NCBI RefSeq assembly: GCF_000025265.1
Contig: NC_013739.1
Coordinates: 434,001-498,000 of the forward strand
Direction: 5' to 3'
From: Conexibacter woesei DSM 14684
GTDB lineage: Bacteria; Actinomycetota; Thermoleophilia; Solirubrobacterales; Solirubrobacteraceae
DNA: 64,000 nucleotides
In this document: positions 57,022-64,000 of the stretch, one piece after another
Layout of the letters: every line of letters begins with the position of its first letter
Position numbering within the stretch: position 1 is the stretch's first letter
The notes under the pieces: generated by a model
Told to the model about the DNA's origin: nothing
What the model saw: only the letters and a program-made list of their open reading frames with translations
Database searches by the model: none
Made by a program: the position numbers and the translations under genes

Positions 57022-58895
57022 CCGTCACACCGTTGCGCAGGACGGCACGGCGCGGCACGGCGGCCGTTGCGGCGCTCGTCGTCGCTGCCGGCGCCGTCGC
57101 GGCTGCTCCGGCGGCGGCCGCGCCGCTGAGCTTCTCGTCGTGCGAGGAGAAGCAGCAGCAGGGCTGGGAGTGCGCGACGCTCGTCGCGCCGCTCGACCAC
57201 AGCGGCGCCGTGCCGGGGACCGTCAGCCTGCGTGTGCAGCGGCTCGCGCATGACGGCCCGCCGCACGCGAAGGCGCTCGTGAACATAGAGGGAGGGCCCG
57301 GCGCGTCGACGACCGGGCGCTCGGCGCAGACGCGCCAGCTGCTCGGCGACGTGACGGCGCGCAACGGCTACGACCTCGTGCTGCTCGACACGCGCGCGAC
57401 CGGGGGGAGCACGCCGCGCGCGATCGCGTTGGGGACCTCGCGGCACTACTCGACGGCGGACACGGTGCGCGATCTCGAGCTGGTGCGACAGGGGCTCGGT
57501 GTCGAGAGACTCGCGCTGATGGGCACGTCGTACAGCACGCTCTACGCGGCCGAGTTCGCTCGCACCCTGCCGGACCGCACCGACCGGGTGATCCTCGACT
57601 CGCCGCTCGGTCCCGGCGGTCCGACGATGTTCGGCGAGCAGACCGTTGCCGGTGTGCTGCCGATGGTGCGCGACGTCTGCCGGACGGCGGGCTGCCCCGG
57701 CAGCCCCGCGCGGACCGGCGCCGACCTGCGCGCGATGGTGCGCCGGGAGGAGAGAGGCCTCTTCTGGGTGCCGCACCACTCGTGGATGCCGCCGCCGAGA
57801 GGGAAGAAGGCGCCGGAGCTCATAAGAGCCAACTTCGGCATCAACCGCGGCGCCGTGCTGCGGATGTTCACGTCGGCGGATACGCAGACGGCGCTGTTCG
57901 CGCTGCTGCCGAGCGCGATGCGAGACGCCGTGCGCGGCGACTGGCGGGCGTTCGCGGCTGCGACCGGCGTCGACAAGACGGCGCGCTTCGAGGACCTCGA
58001 CATCAACGACGACATCAACCGCATCACGCGCTGCCTGGACCTCCGTGTCCCGTGGCCGTTCGAGACGCCGGCCGCGCAGCGCGACGAGTTGCTGAAGAGA
58101 GCGCGCGAGGCCGTCCCGACGGGGCCGCTCGCGCCGTTCGGCGCGCGGATGCTCGTCGGCGGGCCGGGCGAGGACTGCGCCGCATTCGGCCTGTCGGGGC
58201 TGCCGACCGCGATCAGGGGCGGCGCGATCCCGGCCGTGCCGGGCGTGATCCTGCAAGGTGCGTGGGACCTCCGCACCCCGCCCTCCGAAGGACGCGCGCT
58301 CGCGCAGGCGTGGCCGACGGGGACGCTCGTGGTCGCGAGCGGCACCGGTCACGGCGTGCTGCGCGCGGCGACCGCGTGCGCGACGGAGGCGGTCGATGCG
58401 CTGCTGGCCGGCAAGTCGGTCGACGGCGCGGCGTGCGCCGGCACGGAGCCCGTCGCCCAGCCGCTGCCGGTCACGAGCAACCCGGCCGATCTGAGACCGC
58501 TGCGCCCCGCGCCGAGAGCGGTCGCCAGAACGGCCGCCGCGGTGCTCGCGACGCTGCGTCACGCGGAGCTGCTGATCGCCGTCGGCACGCCGCACGGCGG
58601 GACGACGTACGTCGGCGGCATCCGCACCGGCTCGGCGCACGCGACCCGCAGGCCGCCGTCGATCGCGACGACGATCGCACTCGACGAGTACGGCGTGCTG
58701 CCGGGCGTCCAGCTCGACGGCGCGATCAGGGTCGGGCAGGGCGGCAGCTACCGCGTCGACGTGGCCGTCGGTGGCAGACACAGCGGCAGGGTGACGATCC
58801 GGGGCGGGCGCCTGACCGGCACGATCGACGGCAGAGCGCTCGCCGTGCGCCTGCCGGACCAGCTCGGAAAGCCGGCGGTGACGCGCTACGGCTGA
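57018..58895 (+). CDS. Exported tripeptidyl-aminopeptidase-type alpha/beta hydrolase
   Basis: A 625-residue secreted hydrolase of the Streptomyces TAP/proline-iminopeptidase type. A signal peptide (Ala-rich, to about residue 35) is followed by ECATLVAPLDHSG, the oxyanion motif EGGPGAS (91-97), nucleophile S171 in GTSYST (GTSYGT is usual), acid in LQGAWDLRTP and His in GTGHGV. The last 110 residues are beta-rich. It shares an operon with the trypsin-like protease, so both probably digest extracellular protein. Confidence 0.85.
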   Translation: MTVTPLRRTARRGTAAVAALVVAAGAVAAAPAAAAPLSFSSCEEKQQQGWECATLVAPLDHSGAVPGTVSLRVQRLAHDGPPHAKALVNIEGGPGASTTGRSAQTRQLLGDVTARNGYDLVLLDTRATGGSTPRAIALGTSRHYSTADTVRDLELVRQGLGVERLALMGTSYSTLYAAEFARTLPDRTDRVILDSPLGPGGPTMFGEQTVAGVLPMVRDVCRTAGCPGSPARTGADLRAMVRREERGLFWVPHHSWMPPPRGKKAPELIRANFGINRGAVLRMFTSADTQTALFALLPSAMRDAVRGDWRAFAAATGVDKTARFEDLDINDDINRITRCLDLRVPWPFETPAAQRDELLKRAREAVPTGPLAPFGARMLVGGPGEDCAAFGLSGLPTAIRGGAIPAVPGVILQGAWDLRTPPSEGRALAQAWPTGTLVVASGTGHGVLRAATACATEAVDALLAGKSVDGAACAGTEPVAQPLPVTSNPADLRPLRPAPRAVARTAAAVLATLRHAELLIAVGTPHGGTTYVGGIRTGSAHATRRPPSIATTIALDEYGVLPGVQLDGAIRVGQGGSYRVDVAVGGRHSGRVTIRGGRLTGTIDGRALAVRLPDQLGKPAVTRYG

Positions 58896-58910
58896 CGCGC
58901 TGCGAGAACG

Positions 58911-59477
58911 GGACGAACGGACGACGCGGGCACGGTCCCGTACACGCCGGGAGCAGGGTTCCGCGGCGACGACGAGCGGCGCTTCCGCGGCAACGACGGC
59001 AGAGCCGACTCCGACGAGGCGACCGTCCGCGTCACGACCGGGAACGACGCGCCCGTTTGCGAGGCGGGCCGCGAGCCGCCGCGCACGCGCCCCGGCCGCA
59101 GCGTCGAGCTGCGGCTCCGCTGCACGGACGCGGACGGCGACCCGCTCGCGATCGAGGTCGTCGAGCGGCCGCGCGAGGGCGCGCTCGACGGGCTCAGATA
59201 CACCGCGCGCGCCGGCTGGACCGGGGTCGACACGATGCGCGTGCGGGCGCACGACGGCTGGGACGGGTCGGTGCCGGTCGAGCTGCGCGTCACCGTCGCG
59301 GACGAGCCGCCGGTGTGCGAGAGCGCGACGACGGCGCCGATCGGCGTGCGCGCCGGCGGGACGGCGGAGCGGTCCCTGAACTGCTCCGACCCCGACGGCG
59401 GAGCGGTGACCGTGACGCTCGCGCAGCAGACGCGCAAGTGGGGCAGCGCGACGCTGGCCGACGGGGGCTCACGATAA
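58911..59477 (+). pseudogene. Remnant of an exported Ig-like/cadherin-like repeat protein
   Basis: An open stretch of about 188 codons with no plausible start, directly after the peptidase gene. The translation holds two to three repeat units of the type YTPGAGFRGDDERRF...ATVRVTTGNDAPVC, then CTDADGDPLAIEV...AGWTGVDTMRVRAHDG and VTVADEPPVC, like the Ig-like repeats of large secreted proteins. Conserved positions of the first unit are degraded (ERRFRGNDG where such repeats read TFTYRASDG). It lacks start, signal peptide and most of the expected length, so I read it as a relic. AGA codons are few. Confidence 0.6.
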
Positions 59478-59579
59478 ACACCGGGGCGAGAATAAGCTGG
59501 TGAACGGATAGTCGAGCAGCGGCGCCCCGGCACCGTCCGGTGGCGCCGCCGCGGTCCCTCCTCCAACGACCCCGCGCAC
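59478..59579. other. Intergenic stretch with no recognisable gene
   Basis: Between the Ig-like remnant and the second 48-bp repeat. It begins with a short AT-richer patch (59475-59515) and otherwise holds GC-rich sequence with no start codon and ribosome-binding site I can support. Confidence 0.4.
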
Positions 59580-59627
59580 GAGAATGTCCTGATCGCGGTG
59601 GGCTCGTTCGTCCTATTGACGAGTCGG
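59580..59627 (+). repeat. 48-bp duplicated element, copy 2
   Basis: 46 of 48 positions match 53366-53413, with differences at A/C and T/C only. Unlike copy 1 no gene follows on the plus strand: the next gene (collagen-like, 59666-60511) is on the other strand. If active as a promoter it would make antisense RNA to that gene; otherwise it is a stray duplicate. Confidence 0.75.
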
Positions 59628-59665
59628 CCGCCCGGATGTGAGCGCCGCGGCCGACGCCCGCGGAC

Positions 59666-60511
59666 TCAGTTCGGGACGGCGCGGAAGGCGACGAGCGCGT
59701 CGCGGTCGTAGAGGGCGTTGCCTGGCACGCCTTGCAGATTTCCTCTGACGCCGATCGAGAGCTGGCTCGACGGCGGCACCGCGATCGTCGTCGCGCCCGA
59801 GTCGCATCTCAGACCCGGTGTCGTGATCTCGCAGCTGAGTGCGGTGTCGGCTCCGTCGACGCGCAGCGTGATCGTCGCGGTGCCGGGGAAGCCGCAGCCG
59901 GCGGGGCCCTGGGCGTCGGCGCAGGGGGTGTACGTGAGCACGACCGCGAGGTCGCTCGCCGTCGTCGCGACGGCGGGCGAGAGGGTCCTCAGCGCGTTGT
60001 CGGCCGCGGCGGCCGTCGAGATCCCGAGCGGCGCGCCATAGAAGCTCGAGGCGCCCGGTCCGTCGCGCGCCACGCTCCGGACCCGCCCGCTCGCGAGCAT
60101 GGCGCCGGGACCGGTCGCGCCGACCGCGCCCGTCGGGCCGGCCGGTCCGGCGATGCCGTCCCCGCCGGCCGGCCCGCGTTCGCCGGTCGCACCGCGCTCG
60201 CCGGTCTCGCCGCGTCCGCCGGTCTCACCCCGGGCACCGGCCGCGCCGGTCTCACCCCGCGAGCCGGTCGCCCCGGTCGTCCCGCGCGCCCCGGTCGCGC
60301 CCCCCGTGCCTCTCAGCGTCCGCCGTGCGGCGGCGGAGAGCTTCCGCGCCGGCACCGTCCCATCGGCGAGCTTCGCGCCCGTGACCGATCTGTTCACGAT
60401 GTCGCGACCGTCGATCTTGATTGCGGCGTAGCCGGTGCCGCCGAGCGCGACGAACAGCGCCGCGAAGGCGACCAGCAGTGCGGGGGACGGGCGGCGGAGC
60501 GAACGTCTCAT
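59666..60511 (-). CDS. Collagen-like triple-helix repeat protein, membrane-anchored or exported
   Basis: A 281-residue protein. An N-terminal hydrophobic segment (LLVAFAALFVALGGTGYAA, about 12-30) is followed by IDGRDIVNRSVTGAKLADGT, then 23 Gly-X-Y triplets (about 68-136, rich in GET, GAT, GAR, GPA) and a beta-rich C-terminal head with three Cys. The triplet run predicts a collagen-like triple helix and a trimer. AGA is used for several Arg. Function unknown; surface attachment is a fair guess. Confidence 0.85.
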   Translation of the reverse strand: MRRSLRRPSPALLVAFAALFVALGGTGYAAIKIDGRDIVNRSVTGAKLADGTVPARKLSAAARRTLRGTGGATGARGTTGATGSRGETGAAGARGETGGRGETGERGATGERGPAGGDGIAGPAGPTGAVGATGPGAMLASGRVRSVARDGPGASSFYGAPLGISTAAAADNALRTLSPAVATTASDLAVVLTYTPCADAQGPAGCGFPGTATITLRVDGADTALSCEITTPGLRCDSGATTIAVPPSSQLSIGVRGNLQGVPGNALYDRDALVAFRAVPN

Positions 60512-60577
60512 CCGATTCCTTTGGTCGTGGGGCCGTCGACCGTATGCCGGCGGCGCCCGATCGGGAAGACTCGCAGC

Positions 60578-61237
60578 ATGAGCTACGACGTCAGCGGAGT
60601 TCCCGGCGCGCAGCCGGTCGAAGGGGTGGCGGCACGGGCGTTGTTCGGCCGCGTGATGGGTCTCGTCGCGATCACGTGCGGCTTCGCCGCGCTCGGCGCC
60701 TGGGCCGGTCGCGACCTGACCGGGCTGTGGTGGCTGCTGCCGTGGGTCGGCGCGATCGTCTGCGTCGTCGGCCTGAACGTCGCCGCGCGGCGGGCGCCCG
60801 CGCTCGCGGTCGTGCTGCTGTTCGGCCTCGGCTTCCTGCTCGGCCTGGCGGTCGGGGTGACGGTCGTCTGGTACGCCGAGAACGAACCGACCGTCGTCTG
60901 GCAGGCGGCGGGCGCGACCGGCCTGACCGTCGCCGCGATGGGCACCTGGGGCTACGCGACGCGGCGTGACCTGTCGTACCTCTACCGGACGCTCTTCTGG
61001 TGCCTGCTCGCGCTGATCGCGTTCGGCTTCGTGATAGTCCTCTTCGGCATCGAGGGCGCGAGCACGATATACGCGCTCGGCGGCATCGCGATCTTCGCCG
61101 GCTACACGCTCGTCGACTTCAACCGTCTGCGCCGCGCCGGCAAGGACGAGGCGGTCCCGCTCGCGGCCGGGATCTTCCTCGACGTCTTCAACCTCTTCCT
61201 CTTCTTCCTCCAGCTGTTCGGCGGCAGTCGCAACTGA
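60578..61237 (+). CDS. Bax inhibitor-1/YccA family membrane protein
   Basis: A 219-residue integral membrane protein with about seven hydrophobic segments. Family features: RALFGRVMGLVAITCGFAALGAW near the N-terminus and the C-terminal IFAGYTLVDFNRLRR...AAGIFLDVFNLFLFFLQLFGG. Members are pH-sensitive calcium leak proteins or protease modulators; the role in this organism is open. It is divergent from the collagen-like gene. Confidence 0.88.
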   Translation: MSYDVSGVPGAQPVEGVAARALFGRVMGLVAITCGFAALGAWAGRDLTGLWWLLPWVGAIVCVVGLNVAARRAPALAVVLLFGLGFLLGLAVGVTVVWYAENEPTVVWQAAGATGLTVAAMGTWGYATRRDLSYLYRTLFWCLLALIAFGFVIVLFGIEGASTIYALGGIAIFAGYTLVDFNRLRRAGKDEAVPLAAGIFLDVFNLFLFFLQLFGGSRN

Positions 61238-61238
61238 C

Positions 61239-61366
61239 GTTTCACTCGTTGAGACGGCCTGTTTCCTGGATTGACAGGCCGCTTTCCCTTTGGGAGAGTG
61301 AATCCAGTAGTGAGATCCGTGTTTCATTCAATGAAATAGCGTGATCTCTGTTCCATTTACTGGAAT
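61239..61366. repeat. Block of degenerate 17-bp dyad repeats upstream of DUF4838 gene
   Basis: Six related 17-mers start at 61239, 61261, 61282, 61300, 61321 and 61350. The clearest are GTTTCACTCGTTGAGAC, GTTTCCTGGATTGACAG, GTTTCATTCAATGAAAT (contains a perfect 7-1-7 palindrome) and GTTCCATTTACTGGAAT. The consensus is roughly GTTTCA-N5-TGAAAy, spaced about 18-29 bp, mostly near 21, in sequence much richer in A+T than the surroundings. This looks like a multi-site operator or promoter region for the gene at 61413. Confidence 0.5.
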
Positions 61367-61412
61367 GAGCGCGGTCGGGAGAGAGCCGCGTTCGCGACAA
61401 GGGAGAGAAGCG

Positions 61413-64000
61413 ATGCCGGCGATACGCGCAGGCGTACGCATCGCGCTGCCCGCACTTGCGGCAGCGGTCGTGGTCGTCCCGTCCGCGGAGGCGGCCACGC
61501 CGCGCTGCGGGCCGCCGGGCGGCGCAGGGAGGACCGTCGAGGTCCGCATCGAGCCCGCATCCGCGGCGCTCGGCGCGACAGTCGAGGCACGCTGTCCGGG
61601 CAGGCGCGGCGCGTCGCTGGCCAGCGGCAGGGTGACGCTCGGTGCCGACGGGCGCCCGGCGCCCGTGCGGCTGCGCGTCGGCGGCGCACGCGTCGTGTCC
61701 GTGAGAGCGAGCCTCGCGCACGGCTTCGGCGTCATGTCGCGGCGCGCGGTGCGCAGCGACGGCCGTCGCGCCGTCGTGCTGAAGCCGCGCCGCAGCGGCG
61801 CGTGGCTGACGCTCGTCCAGAACGGCACGGCGCACGCCGTCGTCACGACCCCGAGCGGCGCGCCCGACCGCGTCACGAGAGCCGCCGACCGGCTCGTCGA
61901 CTATGTCAGACGCTCGACCGGCGTCGAGCTGCCGCGCCGCGCGCCGCTGGCGGGTGAGATCGAGATCCACGTCGGCGGCAGACCGAACGGGCTCGCCGGC
62001 CTCGACGGCGACGGTTTCGTGATCGACGCCGCCGCGACCGCTGACCGGATCGACGTCGCCGGTCCGACCGACTGGGGCACGCAGATCGGCGTCGACGAGT
62101 TCCTCGAGCGCTACGTCGGCGTGCGCTGGCTGATGCCGGGCGCCGACGGCGAGGACGTGCCGCAGCTGCAGACGCTCGCGGTGCCCGAGGAGGTCCGCAG
62201 CGACGAGCCGGCCAACATGACGCGCCAGTTGAGTGGCCTTCCCGGCACCGTCCAGCTCGAGTGGGCGGAGCGCAACCGCATGCACTGGCGGACCAGATTC
62301 CACCACGGCCTCTACAACGTCGTGCCGCCGAGACAGTACTTCGCCAAGAACCCCGAGTTCTTCCCGGAGAGAAGAGAGCCGGTCGGCACGACGAGATGGC
62401 AGCCGTGCTTCACGGAGCCGGGGACGGTGACGGCGGCGATCAGAGAGATCGATGCGTACTTCGACGCGAACCCCGCCGAGGAGTCGTTCTCGCTCGGCGT
62501 CAACGACTCGAGCGGCTACTGCGAGACCAACAGAGATGACTCGCACTACGTCGCGACCAGAACCAACTCGCTCGGCCGCGCGCACATGTCCGAGATCTAC
62601 TTCAGATGGGTCAACGAGGTCGTCGAGGGCGTGCTGAGAGAGCATCCGGACAAGTGGTTCGGCCTGCTCGGCTACAGCGAGGTCAACGACCCGCCGGAGT
62701 TCCAGATCAACCCGCGCGTGGTCGTCTTCGTGACCGAGGACCGCATGGGCTGGATCCACCCGAGCATCGAGAGACAGGGACATGACCAGCTGGCCGGCTG
62801 GAACGCGGTCGCCAGACAGGTCGGCTTCTACGACTACATCTACGGCGCGCCGTACGCGGTCCCGCGCTTCTACCCGCATCGGATGGCGCAGACGTACAGA
62901 TACGCCGCCGCCAACGGCGTCACGTCGCAGTACGCGGAGAACTACGCCAACTGGGGCGAGGGGCCGAAGACGTGGCTCGCGCTGCGCCTCTCGTGGGATC
63001 CGCAGGCCGACGTCGACGTGCTGCTGAGAGAGTGGTTTGAGCGCGCGGTCGGTCCGGACGCGGCGCCGGCGCTGGCGAGCTACTACGACCACTGGGAGAG
63101 ATTCTGGACCGAGCGGATCCCCAGCTCGGCGTGGTTCGCGATCCACCTCAAGCCAAGACGGCTGCCGTACCTGCCGTTCTTCACGCCGACGTACATGGAC
63201 CTCGTCACCGAGGACGACCTCGTGCAGAGCCGCCAGTGGTTGGAGGATGCCGTGAGACTGGCGCAGACGCCGGCGCAGAGAGCGCGCGCCGGTCAGCTGC
63301 TGCGGGCGTTCGAGTACTACGAGGCGTCGGGCCGGGCGTACGGCAAGAGCGAGCCGGCGGGCGAGCCGGCCGACGATGCCGCCGCGCTGAGACTGCTGAG
63401 CGACGTCGAGCGGCGATTCACCAGCGCGAGAGCCGCGCTCGACCTGTTCCAGCAGTTCTCCACCGACCCCGTGCTGCTGCACCCGACGCAGATGTCGCCG
63501 ACGCGCGGCGGCTTCCTCGGCTCACCGAACCTGCCGGACGGCGCGTCGGCGGCGCTGGTCGACTGGCTCGTCGGCGACACGACGCAGAGCGGCGCGACGT
63601 GGCTGCGGCTGAGAACGCTCGCGGCCGATCCGCAGGCGTCGCCGCTGCGCTCGTTCGCGCGGCTGCTGATCGCCGACGCGGAGGGCAGAGGATCGCTGCT
63701 CGTCAACGCCGGTTTCGAGACGGGCACGACGCCGTGGTCGCTGTGGCGGGCGACGACGGTCGGAACGCTCGCGCGCAACGCCGCGGCGGCGCGGACCGGC
63801 ACGGCCGGCCTGCGCGCGACCGGCCTCGAGCGCGGCGGGCCGACGCAGATCGTGCCGGTGTCGAGAGGCGTCTACGGCGCGGTCGCGCGCTTCCGCGTCC
63901 CGGCCGGCGCGAGCGCCGGCGGCGTGCAGTTGACGGTCAACGCGATGACCGCGGACGGCAGATCGCTCGGTCAGATCGCCGCCGGCCCGATCCGCAGCGT
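61413..64000 (+). CDS. Large exported DUF4838-domain protein (3' end outside window)
   Basis: An open frame of at least 862 codons from ATG 61413 (GGGAGAGAAG upstream) running off the window. A signal peptide (LPALAAAVVVVPSAEAA) is followed by a beta-rich N-terminal domain. The DUF4838 region (about 290-520) has FSLGVNDSSGYCETNRDD and GLLGYSEVNDPP, as in glycan-associated glycosidase-like proteins. A helical part follows, and from about residue 764 a carbohydrate-binding-like module begins (LLVNAGFETGTTPWSLWRA). AGA is the dominant Arg codon over long stretches. A role in polysaccharide binding or hydrolysis is inferred. Confidence 0.85.
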   Translation, partial: MPAIRAGVRIALPALAAAVVVVPSAEAATPRCGPPGGAGRTVEVRIEPASAALGATVEARCPGRRGASLASGRVTLGADGRPAPVRLRVGGARVVSVRASLAHGFGVMSRRAVRSDGRRAVVLKPRRSGAWLTLVQNGTAHAVVTTPSGAPDRVTRAADRLVDYVRRSTGVELPRRAPLAGEIEIHVGGRPNGLAGLDGDGFVIDAAATADRIDVAGPTDWGTQIGVDEFLERYVGVRWLMPGADGEDVPQLQTLAVPEEVRSDEPANMTRQLSGLPGTVQLEWAERNRMHWRTRFHHGLYNVVPPRQYFAKNPEFFPERREPVGTTRWQPCFTEPGTVTAAIREIDAYFDANPAEESFSLGVNDSSGYCETNRDDSHYVATRTNSLGRAHMSEIYFRWVNEVVEGVLREHPDKWFGLLGYSEVNDPPEFQINPRVVVFVTEDRMGWIHPSIERQGHDQLAGWNAVARQVGFYDYIYGAPYAVPRFYPHRMAQTYRYAAANGVTSQYAENYANWGEGPKTWLALRLSWDPQADVDVLLREWFERAVGPDAAPALASYYDHWERFWTERIPSSAWFAIHLKPRRLPYLPFFTPTYMDLVTEDDLVQSRQWLEDAVRLAQTPAQRARAGQLLRAFEYYEASGRAYGKSEPAGEPADDAAALRLLSDVERRFTSARAALDLFQQFSTDPVLLHPTQMSPTRGGFLGSPNLPDGASAALVDWLVGDTTQSGATWLRLRTLAADPQASPLRSFARLLIADAEGRGSLLVNAGFETGTTPWSLWRATTVGTLARNAAAARTGTAGLRATGLERGGPTQIVPVSRGVYGAVARFRVPAGASAGGVQLTVNAMTADGRSLGQIAAGPIRS

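Noticed and set aside
61239-61366. CRISPR array
   Set aside because: The repeats are only about 17 bp, degenerate, and separated by 1-12 bp rather than by spacers of 25-40 bp; there are no cas genes.
61242-63482. A 746-codon minus-strand open frame
   Set aside because: It is a shadow of the DUF4838 gene on the plus strand, which carries a ribosome-binding site, signal peptide and domain motifs.

Overview
The window is about 64 kb of very GC-rich DNA. GTG starts are common, genes are tightly packed and stop/start overlaps of the ATGA or GTGA type are frequent. This and the protein families present (CsoR, CGNR zinc-finger regulator, LAL regulator, ECF sigma factor with a YCII partner, biotin synthase auxiliary protein BsaP, a collagen-like protein with the N-terminal segment LFVALGGTGYAA) point to an actinobacterium. 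The style fits the Solirubrobacterales (Conexibacter-like); the lineage is an inference, because no rRNA or other marker gene is in the window.

Layout. 1-2.0 kb: end of a biotin operon (bioB, bsaP, bioF). 2.1-5.2 kb: three exported proteins of unknown function. 5.3-21.3 kb: a complete aromatic catabolic operon set. A branched-chain-type ABC importer (two ATPases, two permeases, lipoprotein) is followed by a meta-cleavage-product hydrolase and a Rieske ferredoxin. A second promoter then drives a ring-hydroxylating dioxygenase (alpha, beta), cis-diol dehydrogenase, nitronate-monooxygenase-like flavoprotein, hydratase, acylating acetaldehyde dehydrogenase, aldolase, acyl-CoA ligase, ferredoxin reductase and extradiol dioxygenase. 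A convergent TetR gene closes the cluster, and related 20-bp sites lie in front of both operons and of the TetR gene. 22.0-28.7 kb: LAL regulator, MFS exporter with its own palindromes, glutamine synthetase, TMEM175-type channel.

28.7-40.9 kb: the most unusual region. A regulator that joins an IS1595-type transposase N-terminus (zinc ribbon plus helix-turn-helix) to a TetR repressor is divergent from a PLP decarboxylase/S1P-lyase-like enzyme, hydantoinase/oxoprolinase subunits A and B, a peptide-type ABC importer and an isochorismatase-fold amidohydrolase. The promoter elements of the two halves of this island match each other. 40.9-45.9 kb: a VapBC-type toxin-antitoxin pair, a CocE/NonD hydrolase with looser codon use, a small lipoprotein, and a dehalogenase/epoxide-hydrolase-like enzyme divergent from a CGNR regulator and a GAP-family membrane protein across a palindromic control region. 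45.9-49.7 kb: a CsoR-controlled copper efflux operon. 49.8-55.8 kb: DUF3516 helicase, exported hydrolase, YCII/ECF sigma pair, methyltransferase. 55.9-64 kb: two exported peptidases in one operon, a decayed Ig-like gene fragment, a second copy of the 48-bp element found before the YCII gene, a collagen-like protein, a Bax-inhibitor-1 membrane protein, a block of degenerate 17-bp dyads, and a large DUF4838 protein cut off by the window end.

A trend across the whole window: genes for exported proteins use the arginine codon AGA heavily on either strand, while neighbouring cytosolic and membrane genes use almost only CGN. All functional assignments come from reading motifs; no database search was run.
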